Notes under the pieces: generated by a model
Seen by the model: the letters and a program-made list of their open reading frames with translations, nothing else
Databases searched by the model: none
What the model was told of the DNA's origin: nothing
Translations under genes and position numbers: made by a program
From: Archaeoglobaceae archaeon
Lineage (GTDB): Archaea; Halobacteriota; Archaeoglobi; Archaeoglobales; Archaeoglobaceae
Assembly (NCBI GenBank): GCA_027064525.1
Contig: JAMOPJ010000008.1
Coordinates: 1-64,000 of the forward strand
DNA: 64,000 bases
Direction of reading: 5' to 3'
In this document: in pieces, positions 26,093 to 34,113 of the stretch
How the letters are laid out: the number at the start of each line of letters is the position of its first letter
Numbering within the stretch: position 1 is the stretch's first letter

Positions 26093-27097
26093 TTAGAGGA
26101 TTCCAATACCTTTGATGGTTATCTCGTTCCCATCGAAGCTTACGACATCACCCAAGAATGTGTTTATCACGTATGCGTTGCTCCTCTGATGCAGAGTAAC
26201 TTCAGAAGTCGTGTATCTTGTTTCACCACTTGCAACAGCTGAGAATGGCATTATCTGATCTGCCAAATGTCTGTCGAAAACAGCATCCGCTTTCAGCTCA
26301 TTCAAAATTTCGTATGCACACTCCTCTCCAACTTTCTCGGCTCTCTTTCCCTTTTCCCCCAAAGCACTTCCTCCCTTGTATCCACACCAGAGCGTTATTC
26401 CACTTCCTATAGAAACGCCTTTGCGAACTTCGATGTCTATCTCTGCCCTGTAGCCTTCCAATTCGAGAACCTTCTTTGCGGATTTAGCTTGTCTCTCAGC
26501 AACGTTCCTCGGCAGATTCTGACAGTGACTTATTCCCCTAACGATGTCGCAAGGTTCTTCGCTGAATTCAACCCCTCTAAGCTTCGAAGGTTCGACTATG
26601 ACCTTCACTTTACCTCCTCCTTTCGGGTAGTATCCCCTCGCTATGAGCTCGATATCGACATTGGCTCCAAGCTCCTTCAGAGCTTTGAAAGTCACGTTCT
26701 TGACGTAATCAACGGGTGGAGACCACTTTACATCCGTTCCGCCTCTAATATCAACAACGCTTTCTCTTTCAGATGCGAGAAGAGGGAGGAGAATCGTTTG
26801 AAGGATGAGCGTGACGCTTCCCGCAGTCCCGATATCAATCCTAAAGTTGCCACCCTTCAAACTTTTGGGCTTGAAAACAATCTTTGTAGAGCCAAGCTTC
26901 AGTCCTTCCACTTCCGCCTCGCTTATCAGCTTCGCAGCCTCAACGCCTTTGAGGTGTTGCATAGCTAAACCCGGCTTTGGCCTGTTTGCCCTTATGTTGT
27001 AAACTTCAACTGGCTTTCCGGTTATACAGGATAGTGCTATGGCGGTTCTTAAAATCTGGCCTCCTCCTTCGCCGTAGCTTCCGTCGATCCTTATCAT
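26093..27097 (-). CDS. rtcA: RNA 3'-terminal phosphate cyclase
   Basis: Converts RNA 3'-phosphates to 2',3'-cyclic phosphates through an adenylated histidine. 334 residues with IDGSYGEGGGQILRTA at the N-terminus (about 4-19), NIRANRPKPGLAMQHL and GGTDVKWSPPVDY (about 118-130); the C-terminal histidine in DRHLADQIMPF (about 297) is the adenylation site. ATG at 27097 gives the canonical start; the frame extends 13 codons upstream without family similarity. It is divergent from the next gene. Confidence 0.93.
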   Translation of the reverse strand: MIRIDGSYGEGGGQILRTAIALSCITGKPVEVYNIRANRPKPGLAMQHLKGVEAAKLISEAEVEGLKLGSTKIVFKPKSLKGGNFRIDIGTAGSVTLILQTILLPLLASERESVVDIRGGTDVKWSPPVDYVKNVTFKALKELGANVDIELIARGYYPKGGGKVKVIVEPSKLRGVEFSEEPCDIVRGISHCQNLPRNVAERQAKSAKKVLELEGYRAEIDIEVRKGVSIGSGITLWCGYKGGSALGEKGKRAEKVGEECAYEILNELKADAVFDRHLADQIMPFSAVASGETRYTTSEVTLHQRSNAYVINTFLGDVVSFDGNEITIKGIGIL

Positions 27098-27169
27098 CGC
27101 CCCTTCTGATGATGAGCGGCTATTAACCTTTACCAAAAGTTTATTTACTTGATTAATTTATTTTAACCA

Positions 27170-27844
27170 ATGGTGCTCGATCTCATCCCCAAATTTGAAG
27201 GCAGAAGGATCAGAATAGTTTACGATCAAACGTATCCTGCTGTGAGCTTGGTTTTTTATCACATCCTACCTGAGTTTAAATCGAAGAGGATTGTAATCGG
27301 CGTGTATTCAGATACGACCTGCAGGAAGCTTAAGGAGCACTACAAGTTCATATCAAAGCACGCTCCGGAAATTGCAGAGATTCTCGATAAGGCATACTTC
27401 ATAAAGATTGGGAGAAGGGATACCATTCCCTTCGGAAGATTATACGACTTCATTCCAGAAGACATGCTGAGAAAAGAGTTCGACAGATTGGAAATAGCGA
27501 TTAGCAAACTTAGAGAAAACGATCTCGTTTTGGTTTTCGGATTCTACCTGATGTTCGCTATCTACGGTAAGTGGCTACTCAGGGAGCTAATAAAGATAGT
27601 GGATTCATTGCCCGAAAACCTCACGCTCGTTTCCATCAGCCCCTACGGGTTATACGACTACAACACGACGAGAATTATAGAGAGGTTCTTCGACGTTGTT
27701 ATAAGAATCGTAAAAGAAGAAGAGCCACTCGATTTTGGTCAGGACATCTATATAATAGGTATCGAGGAGAGCATTACGAGGGAGATCAAGCCTGGGTTCG
27801 AGAGGTTTAAGATTCTGCCAGATGGAAGGCTTTCGAAGCTATAG
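27170..27844 (+). CDS. protein of unknown function, possibly DUF257-like
   Basis: 224 residues, soluble, with alternating hydrophobic strands and helices (IRIVYDQTYPAVSLVFYHIL, KRIVIGVYSD, NDLVLVFGFYLMFAIYG, NLTLVSISPYGLYDY). The pattern recalls RecA/KaiC-fold proteins that have lost the P-loop, and I suspect the archaeal DUF257 group, but this is not certain. No catalytic motif is visible. It has its own promoter region opposite rtcA and converges on the cysteine-rich gene, overlapping by six bases. Confidence 0.7.
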   Translation: MVLDLIPKFEGRRIRIVYDQTYPAVSLVFYHILPEFKSKRIVIGVYSDTTCRKLKEHYKFISKHAPEIAEILDKAYFIKIGRRDTIPFGRLYDFIPEDMLRKEFDRLEIAISKLRENDLVLVFGFYLMFAIYGKWLLRELIKIVDSLPENLTLVSISPYGLYDYNTTRIIERFFDVVIRIVKEEEPLDFGQDIYIIGIEESITREIKPGFERFKILPDGRLSKL

Positions 27845-28426
27845 CTTGCACATGACCTTTCTACCCTTCCAATCGATTCCGTATATCTCTCTTCCCTCTT
27901 TAAGGGGAATTATCACCTCATCTTCAGCCTCTTCCAGCGAAGATATCCTTCTCACATCAAGTATCTCAAACTCATAAACCTTAATGGCCAAAAACTCTAC
28001 CTTATCCATTTCCTCGCACTCCTTGTTTCTCAAAACAGCTGGCATCAGATTGTATCCGTTTTCAATTTTCTCTCCGTAAACTTCGCCATAGAAAAGCTCT
28101 TGCAGGATCTTGTTGAAGAACCACCAGTCCTCTTCGACAAGCTTCTGCTTCGGATACCTACCCAATACGAATATGACGTTTTCCACGTTCTCCTTCTCGT
28201 GAATCCAGCTACAACCTTTGCAACTCCAGACGTATTCGCCGTGGGATGAGAGAACGAGCTCACCACCCAAATCGTAGAGGAGACACGGATAAAATGGACA
28301 GTAGCAGAAGGTGCAGTCCTGCCCGTTGAAGTGGCAAGGGTAGTATTTGCATTCGTAATTGGCTCCGTATATTCCATCCAAAGCTTTGAAGAGATCTATA
28401 AGTGTCCTCTCTCTCAGCTCGTTCAT
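27839..28426 (-). CDS. cysteine-rich small domain protein
   Basis: About 195 residues. The N-terminal 75 contain a dense cysteine array (CKYYPCHF, CTFCYCPFYPC, WSCKGCSWIHE) of the kind in the archaeal cysteine-rich small domain (PF04071 type), probably a metal or Fe-S site. As I recall, this domain is also found on some archaeal CobD-type threonine-phosphate decarboxylases. The C-terminal 110 residues have no family I recognise. ATG at 28426 follows AAGGTGAT by four bases; ATGs three and two codons earlier lie inside that site. It is coupled to the DUF89 gene upstream. Confidence 0.75.
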   Translation of the reverse strand: MNELRERTLIDLFKALDGIYGANYECKYYPCHFNGQDCTFCYCPFYPCLLYDLGGELVLSSHGEYVWSCKGCSWIHEKENVENVIFVLGRYPKQKLVEEDWWFFNKILQELFYGEVYGEKIENGYNLMPAVLRNKECEEMDKVEFLAIKVYEFEILDVRRISSLEEAEDEVIIPLKEGREIYGIDWKGRKVMCKL

Positions 28427-28431
28427 AAACA

Positions 28432-29298
28432 TCACCTTACCAACATCGCGACCATGTCTCCAACGTTCACGCCTATGTTCTCAGCTACGGGTTCGCACTT
28501 TGCCGTCAGCAGGAACGCTATCGGCTTGAACCTGCTCTCGGACATGCTCTCATAGTTCGCCATACCCTTCGCTATTATTACGTCCGCACTCTCAAGTCTT
28601 TCGAGCGTCTCAGCCGGTAACTCCTCCTCTATGATTCCAACAGCTCCGAGTCCGTTCGTTAGGATCTCATCGGCGATCTTGTCAACTCCCGCTTTTATGG
28701 CATCCTCAAGTGTCGCGTCGCTTATTATCGGCTTTCCTCTCACAACTACAGTGAGCCTCTCGCACAAGTTCTTTATCTCCTTCATAAAGAGCGTGTCTAT
28801 CACTATCTCTCCGCAGTTATCAGTCAGATATACGACCTTCCCCCTGCAGAGCTCCCTTATCTCATCGAGCTGATCTATGGCCAGTCCCTTTTCGAACTGT
28901 GATCTGAAGTATTCCATAAAATCTTCATCCGCCACCCTGTGATCCATAACGCCGTAGTCGAATGTATTGGCTATTATGGAAGCGATGGCGGAAGCCTTGA
29001 ATTTGTCATTCTGCCTTTCAACGAACTCCCTAACCGCTGGCAGAAACCGCATCGCCACTTCGTTTGCCCTTTCCTTAAGCTTTTTGTAGGGATCTTCAAC
29101 TCCCAAAACTTCGTAAACCTTCCTGTGCATGTAAGTGGCTATGTGAGCATTTATCTCCCTCTTCGGATACCTCTCAGCCAATATCTTGAGAGCCTCACCA
29201 ACTGCCTTAAATATCGTCTCATAATCGTCAGTTACCATCTTGCACTCCATATACGTTCTATTTAGTAAACAAGCTGGACATTTGGGGGATATTTTCAT
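28432..29298 (-). CDS. DUF89/ARMT1-family protein (AF1104-like)
   Basis: 288 residues of the DUF89 family, metal-dependent phosphatases thought to remove damaged phosphometabolites. Seen: an N-terminal CPACLLNRT cysteine pair (about 9-16) typical of the archaeal subgroup, NTFDYGVMDHR, and the metal-site VYLTDNCGEIVIDTLF (about 154-169), with KGMANYESMSE near the C-terminus. It is followed immediately by the cysteine-rich gene; the true substrate is unknown. Confidence 0.88.
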   Translation of the reverse strand: MKISPKCPACLLNRTYMECKMVTDDYETIFKAVGEALKILAERYPKREINAHIATYMHRKVYEVLGVEDPYKKLKERANEVAMRFLPAVREFVERQNDKFKASAIASIIANTFDYGVMDHRVADEDFMEYFRSQFEKGLAIDQLDEIRELCRGKVVYLTDNCGEIVIDTLFMKEIKNLCERLTVVVRGKPIISDATLEDAIKAGVDKIADEILTNGLGAVGIIEEELPAETLERLESADVIIAKGMANYESMSESRFKPIAFLLTAKCEPVAENIGVNVGDMVAMLVR

Positions 29299-29311
29299 GC
29301 TCGACTTTCGA

Positions 29312-30256
29312 TCAGACGTATATTAAAGCTAACGGAATTCTCGAATAGTCCTCCAACTCGACGACCTTTTCCCAAATCTTGAGGCATCTGCAATCCAAAT
29401 CCTCGAATATCGAGGGATCTTGGGTTAAAGAGAAAGCCCTTATCGCTTTTGCCACATCTTTATCGCATTTCCCGCAGTTGTGAGGCCCTCTACTCTTTCC
29501 ATAGGCTACGGGATCGCACATCGCTTCGATTTCAGCGTTTCTCAGAACTTCGACCGCACTCCAGAGCCACGGTGGACGATACAATCCTTTAAACCATAGT
29601 CTTTCAACGTAGGTTCCAGATTGAACGTTGGTCGGGTTTATCGATACGATGTCAGCCAAACCCCTTACAGCTTTGATCGACTTCAAAACATCTCTAATGG
29701 CTTCACCTTCCGACAGAAACGGAGGCTTGAGCAGAAGGTAGGCCTTAACTCTGACTCCGTGAGATCTTAGCATTCTCGCAGCTCTTCTGAAGTCTTCGAA
29801 GCTGAAGCCCTTGTTTATGCAGTGCTCTCTGATGAAATCATCTGCAGTTTCGAGTCCGATTCCAACTTCGGTTGCGAAATCGAGAGAAGAGAGCTCTTCC
29901 GCCGTTTCCTCGCTTACGAACTCTGGTCTGCTTTCAACTATAAGCTTCCTGATTTTACCGCTTAGGGATTTGTAAACGAAGCTCCTAAACTCCTTTGGGA
30001 TTTCATTTGAATCCAAGAAGCTTCCGGAAGTGAATATCTTGACTACTTCGGCTCCATTCAGCTTATTCAAAGCGATTCTGAACTGCTCGATGAGATCCTT
30101 CATCGTTACATCTTTGGACGTATCCTTCTTGTATCCGCACATTAAGCATCGATTCCAGTAGCAACCCTTCGAACGGAGTATAATCGTTAGGCAATCCACT
30201 ATTTCTCCGTCCAGTCTTTCCTTCTCAACCCAAACTGCGACGGGCTTCAATACCAT
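29312..30256 (-). CDS. radical SAM protein, RaSEA-type (archaeosine biosynthesis)
   Basis: 314 residues. The iron-sulfur cysteines are in GCYWNRCLMC (CX4CX2C, about residues 31-40), a spacing different from the classical CX3CX2C. The rest follows the TIGR01210-type layout with EVGIGLETADDFIREHCINKG and a C-terminal cysteine group (CGKCDKD, DCRCLKIW). RaSEA acts with ArcS to convert lysine-modified preQ0 in tRNA to archaeosine. ATG at 30256 overlaps the rhomboid gene by ten bases; TTG at 30250 has better spacing to GAGGAG. Assignment to RaSEA is by recalled family resemblance. Confidence 0.78.
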   Translation of the reverse strand: MVLKPVAVWVEKERLDGEIVDCLTIILRSKGCYWNRCLMCGYKKDTSKDVTMKDLIEQFRIALNKLNGAEVVKIFTSGSFLDSNEIPKEFRSFVYKSLSGKIRKLIVESRPEFVSEETAEELSSLDFATEVGIGLETADDFIREHCINKGFSFEDFRRAARMLRSHGVRVKAYLLLKPPFLSEGEAIRDVLKSIKAVRGLADIVSINPTNVQSGTYVERLWFKGLYRPPWLWSAVEVLRNAEIEAMCDPVAYGKSRGPHNCGKCDKDVAKAIRAFSLTQDPSIFEDLDCRCLKIWEKVVELEDYSRIPLALIYV

Positions 30257-31041
30257 CTCCTCTTGAGCTTCATTATCTTGCCCATGTATATTCCAACTAT
30301 CAATCCGGCCAAATGCGAAACGTGTGCTATTCCAGTCTGCATCGAGAACGGCAGATATATTATGTCGTATAGGGCAAAGAGGAGTATCGCCCACCTTATG
30401 TTGAGCGGAATCGGCAACGGAACGAATATGACGACATTCATGTACGGAGCTATCATCGCCAAAGCACCCATGACTCCGAATATAGCTGCAGAAGCTCCCA
30501 AAGCTGGAATGAACGGGTTCGTGTAGAAAGCGTAAGCTAAATACGCTAAGTTTCCAGCTATTCCGGATATGAAAAAGATCTTGAGGTAGTTTTTACCTCC
30601 GACCCTTCTTTCAAGCTCGGAGCCGAAGAATAGGAGGACGAACATGTTGATGAAGTAATGCCCGAAGCCCGCGTGGTCGAACATGGCTGTAATTATCTGC
30701 CATGGCATTCTGAAGACAAGAACGGGAGTTAGAGCAAGATAATAGTCCACGATACTCCCAAACAGAAGCTTGATGAAAAAAACGACGGTGCATATTCCTA
30801 TGATTATGTTGTTCCAGCCGTAGGCACCTACTCTCCTAACAGATCTCCTAACCGGAATCGAAATTTCTACCGGTCTTTCTTTCTTCACCTTCACGGGAAC
30901 ATTCCAGTATTCCTCATCTCTCCTTATTCCTGGGCAATTGTGCTTCTCCGGCAATCTATGTTCCGCACAAAACGTTCCACCACAGTATTTGCATTTATAC
31001 GGAAGATACTCCTCCTTACCACACACATCGCATTTTGCCAC
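30247..31041 (-). CDS. AN1 zinc finger-rhomboid intramembrane protease fusion
   Basis: 264 residues. The N-terminus is an AN1-type zinc finger: cysteines at about 4, 7, 17, 20 and 25, histidines at 28 and 34, cysteine 36. After a basic linker comes a six-helix rhomboid domain with the catalytic serine in ALGASAAIFG and histidine in GIAHVSHLAG; FDHAGFGHYFINMF is the typical helix-2 motif. GTG at 31041 is placed by CTATAAATATATCC on the minus strand (31059-31072), about 25 bases before it. The frame extends far upstream but only as a shadow of the biotin-carrier gene. Confidence 0.87.
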   Translation of the reverse strand: MAKCDVCGKEEYLPYKCKYCGGTFCAEHRLPEKHNCPGIRRDEEYWNVPVKVKKERPVEISIPVRRSVRRVGAYGWNNIIIGICTVVFFIKLLFGSIVDYYLALTPVLVFRMPWQIITAMFDHAGFGHYFINMFVLLFFGSELERRVGGKNYLKIFFISGIAGNLAYLAYAFYTNPFIPALGASAAIFGVMGALAMIAPYMNVVIFVPLPIPLNIRWAILLFALYDIIYLPFSMQTGIAHVSHLAGLIVGIYMGKIMKLKRRWY

Positions 31042-31058
31042 TCTAAGAGATTCTGTCC

Positions 31059-31072
31059 GGATATATTTATAG
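31059..31072 (-). promoter_or_regulatory. TATA box of the rhomboid gene
   Basis: CTATAAATATATCC on the minus strand, a near-consensus archaeal TATA element about 25 bases before GTG 31041. It fixes the start as leaderless. Confidence 0.6.
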
Positions 31073-31114
31073 ATTTTCAAAAGGTTTATTATCGATTGAT
31101 CATGCGGAAATGGG

Positions 31115-31510
31115 ATGAGAAAGTTCACGATCGTAGTGAACGGTATGGAGTATAAGGTTGCCGTGAAGAGGATTACGAGAACGCTGTATAGGGTTAGGTT
31201 TGGTGACAAGGTGACGGATGTTCTCGTTAGAGAAGACAAGGTAACGGTAGCGAAGCCAAAGATCGAAGAGGAGAAGAAAGAGATCGAAGTGGTAGAAGGA
31301 GAGGCAATAAAGGCGATGTTGCCCGGTGTCGTTACGAAGATTTTGGTGAAGGAGGGAGACGAGGTAAAGGCTGGAGAGACCGTTATGATTTTAGAGGCTA
31401 TGAAGATGGAGAACGAGGTCAAGAGTCCAAAGGATGGTAAGATAAAGCAGATACTCGTCAAGGAAGGCGACAGAGTAGAGGCTGGAGACATCCTTGCCGT
31501 GATGGAATGA
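31115..31510 (+). CDS. biotin carboxyl carrier protein
   Basis: Carrier subunit of a biotin-dependent carboxylase or decarboxylase, 131 residues. The C-terminal 70 residues are a biotinyl domain with the modification lysine in EAMKMEN (Lys97), followed by the usual strand pair ending AGDILAVME. The N-terminal half (VVNGMEYKVAVKRI, acidic linker EEEKKEIEVVEGE) is typical of pyruvate or oxaloacetate (de)carboxylase carriers. Partner subunits are not in the window. Confidence 0.9.
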   Translation: MRKFTIVVNGMEYKVAVKRITRTLYRVRFGDKVTDVLVREDKVTVAKPKIEEEKKEIEVVEGEAIKAMLPGVVTKILVKEGDEVKAGETVMILEAMKMENEVKSPKDGKIKQILVKEGDRVEAGDILAVME

Positions 31511-32016
31511 GAAGAATACTACTACTGTTAGCTATCTTCGCACTGTTGGGATGCGCCGGAAAGCCGATTCAGGGGAATCTATCGGTTAGAATAGTAGTCC
31601 TTGATATCTATCAACCTACGAAGGTTGAAAGAGGATTGGCTCCCTCAATCGGTGAGATCAACGCAAAGACGATAGATCTGAGAACTAAGAGTGTCGAAGT
31701 GAAACCTAACGAAACGATAATGGTTGACGGCTGGCTCGTCTCGAAACCCTACAAGATAAACGATAAAAGATTCTACTACTGCGGAAACGTCACGATCGAA
31801 GTGTATGAGGCTAAGGTCGTAAAAGGTGGCTGGTCGCGCGTTTCGAAAGGATTGGGCAAGAGACTTTGCACGTCAAAGGTATTCCTTCCACCCAATGCGA
31901 GCGTTCACTTTAAGCTCGTCATAACGGGGCTGGAGAAAGGTAAAAACACCTTAGCGATCGTTGCGGAAGGGGAATGGTGGAGGGGTTGGACGTTTTTAAA
32001 CGTTACCGTCGGCTAA
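31507..32016 (+). CDS. lipoprotein of unknown function
   Basis: 169 residues with a lipoprotein signal (MRRILLLLAIFALLGC, lipobox LLGC at about 13-16), then a beta-rich extracytoplasmic domain with several N-glycosylation-type sequons (NLS, NET, NVT, NAS) and a cysteine pair. The start overlaps the biotin-carrier stop by four bases, but a functional link is not obvious. No family recognised. Confidence 0.7.
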   Translation: MRRILLLLAIFALLGCAGKPIQGNLSVRIVVLDIYQPTKVERGLAPSIGEINAKTIDLRTKSVEVKPNETIMVDGWLVSKPYKINDKRFYYCGNVTIEVYEAKVVKGGWSRVSKGLGKRLCTSKVFLPPNASVHFKLVITGLEKGKNTLAIVAEGEWWRGWTFLNVTVG

Positions 32017-32046
32017 GTTTTTATTCAATTCTGAGCAATTGGAAAT

Positions 32047-32973
32047 GTGCTCAAATGCGATCTGTGTGGAAGAAGGGCCGTAATTCATCAGAGATACGCT
32101 AACAGACATCTCTGTAAGAGACACTTCATCGAGCACTTCGAGAGGAGAGTAAAGTATGCGGTAAAGAAGTTCGATATGATCGAGAAGGGGGACAAGATTG
32201 CCATAGCGTTGAGCGGTGGAAAGGACAGTGTGACTCTTACTTTCGTCTTGAACAAGCTTTATGGGCACAGAAACGACTTGGAATTCGTCGCAATAACGAT
32301 AGATGAGGGAATAGAAGGCTATCGTCCCCCTACGGTAGAGATAGCTCGGAAAATCACCAAGGAACTCGGAATAGAGCATGTAGTGGTTTCTTTTAAGGAG
32401 AACTTCGGAATGACGCTCGACGAGATGGTCAAGATCGGGGAGAAGAAGCCTTGCACTTACTGTGGAGTCTTTAGGAAGTATCTGCTCAACAGAACTGCAA
32501 GGGAGTTGGGTTGCACAAAATTGGCAACAGGCCACAACTTGGATGATGAAGTTCAAACGATCCTTCTGAACTTTTTGCAAGGCGATATAGCGAGGCTTGC
32601 GAGGCTAATCCCCCAGAGAGTTCAGAAAGGTCTTGTAATGAGGATAAAGCCGTTCAGGGAAGTTTACGAGAAGGAAGTAGTTGTTTACGGTTTGCTTCAC
32701 AACCTACCGATGGATATGAACGAGTGCCCATACAGTCATTTCCCAGTTAGGGATGTCGTCAGGGATTTCATCTACACGTTCGAGGAGAAGTATCCGGGGA
32801 GGAAGTTTTCCATAATGAGGAGCTTCGAAGCTTTAATTCCGTGCTTAAAGCAGATGTTTCCACAGATAGATCTGAACGAATGCGAGAGGTGTGGAGAGCC
32901 GACGCCGAAGAGAATATGTCAGGCTTGTGTTCTGCTCGAAGAGCTCAGGAGCAAGTTAGGTGAAACTTCTTAA
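32047..32973 (+). CDS. tRNA 2-thiolation enzyme, TtuA/Ncs6 family
   Basis: ATP-pyrophosphatase that thiolates tRNA uridine. 308 residues. An N-terminal zinc finger (CDLCGRRAV...CKRHF) and C-terminal zinc finger (CERCGEPTPKRICQAC) flank the PP-loop ALSGGKDS (about 53-60). Active-site cysteines lie in PCTYCGVFRK (about 138-141) and near TGHNLDDE, and ECPYSHF is typical of the group. GTG at 32047 is about 25 bases after a T-rich TATA-like GTTTTTATTC. Its 3' end overlaps the opposite flavoprotein gene by 18 bases. Confidence 0.9.
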   Translation: MLKCDLCGRRAVIHQRYANRHLCKRHFIEHFERRVKYAVKKFDMIEKGDKIAIALSGGKDSVTLTFVLNKLYGHRNDLEFVAITIDEGIEGYRPPTVEIARKITKELGIEHVVVSFKENFGMTLDEMVKIGEKKPCTYCGVFRKYLLNRTARELGCTKLATGHNLDDEVQTILLNFLQGDIARLARLIPQRVQKGLVMRIKPFREVYEKEVVVYGLLHNLPMDMNECPYSHFPVRDVVRDFIYTFEEKYPGRKFSIMRSFEALIPCLKQMFPQIDLNECERCGEPTPKRICQACVLLEELRSKLGETS

Positions 32974-34008
32974 AAATCGCTCGATCGCAATTTTCTTTAT
33001 TTTATAGATCAGCTTCATCGGTTTGGAGATCAGTCTACCTTTGTAAACGAGTATAGCTCTGCCTTTTGCCAGCATTATCATTGCAATAGGCTTATCCAAG
33101 CTCGATCTGATTCTGTATCTCGTTAGCCTATCTCCCTTCAAGATCCTCTCAACGTTCTTCGCAACGTGTTTAGCTTGCATTTCAGCTTCCAAGGCAGTCT
33201 TGGTCGCGATGTGTCCATCTATATTCACGAAAGCACAGTCCCCAATCGCAAAGTATCCGTTTGCTCTGAGGAATGGATCAACCTTTACCCATCCCTTTTC
33301 CTTCGGAACGTCCAGATTTTCAACGAAGCTTGAAGGTTTAAGCCCAGCACACCAGATTACCATATCTCCGTAAATCTTACCTCTGCTCGTGATCACTCCA
33401 TCATCATCGACCTTTAGCACGGTTGTGGAGGTCTCAACTTCGATCCCATCTTTTTTCATTATTTTATATACAAAATTGGAAACTTTTGGACTAAAGGTGG
33501 GTAGAACCCTGTTCATGGACTCCACAACGCGGACATCGAACCCCAACTCGGCAAGCTCAAGGGCAATCTCAACGCCCGTTATGCCCGATCCTACCACTAC
33601 AACCCTTTCAGCTTTATCCAAAGCTTTTTTAGCCTTGAGAGTCGCTTCGAGCGTGTTCACATTGTGCGTCAACTCTGCATCCTTTATTCCATAGTAGTTC
33701 GTTTCTGCTCCTACTGCAAGAACTACGATATCGTATTCGATCAGCCTTCCCTTTTCTGTCACTATCAACCCGTTTTCCACGTATTTCGCTCTATCTCGAA
33801 CGAATTCAACTCCAGCCCTATCACAGAACTCATCTATTTTTACGCACAAAGAGCTCTCGTCCACCTTATCGCTGAGGAGCTCTGGCAATAAAGCTTGACA
33901 GACCATAACTCGCTTTGGCTCGATGAGGGTGATGTTTAGAGGTAGCTTGGATGCATGCCTGAGGAACTCCATTCCGGCCATTCCGCCCCCTGTAACAACT
34001 ACATTCAT
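32956..34008 (-). CDS. FAD-dependent NAD(P)H dehydrogenase (NDH-2-like)
   Basis: 350 residues with two Rossmann motifs, VVTGGGMAGMEF (about 4-15, FAD) and VVVGSGITGVEIA (about 137-149, NAD(P)H), and the C-terminal FAD contact YFAIGDCAF (about 252-260). The C-terminal basic amphipathic stretch (KPMKLIYKIKKIAIERFLRSF) may attach it to the membrane, as in type II NADH dehydrogenases. A sulfide:quinone-type role is less likely because no catalytic cysteine pair is evident. Substrates are not known. Confidence 0.8.
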   Translation of the reverse strand: MNVVVTGGGMAGMEFLRHASKLPLNITLIEPKRVMVCQALLPELLSDKVDESSLCVKIDEFCDRAGVEFVRDRAKYVENGLIVTEKGRLIEYDIVVLAVGAETNYYGIKDAELTHNVNTLEATLKAKKALDKAERVVVVGSGITGVEIALELAELGFDVRVVESMNRVLPTFSPKVSNFVYKIMKKDGIEVETSTTVLKVDDDGVITSRGKIYGDMVIWCAGLKPSSFVENLDVPKEKGWVKVDPFLRANGYFAIGDCAFVNIDGHIATKTALEAEMQAKHVAKNVERILKGDRLTRYRIRSSLDKPIAMIMLAKGRAILVYKGRLISKPMKLIYKIKKIAIERFLRSFT

Positions 34009-34113
34009 GTCCGCACCTTATTATCTATTCGTTAAAGATTTTGTTTGATAAGCGAGTCTGGGTGTATTTAAGTTTATCGTAAGCTAAATTTACGTTCTGA
34101 GCAATTGAATGTG

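Noticed and set aside
26267-26968. Plus-strand frame of 233 codons opposite rtcA.
   Set aside because: It is the exact antisense of a strongly conserved gene, serine/arginine/phenylalanine-rich as shadow frames are, with no ribosome site or family motif.
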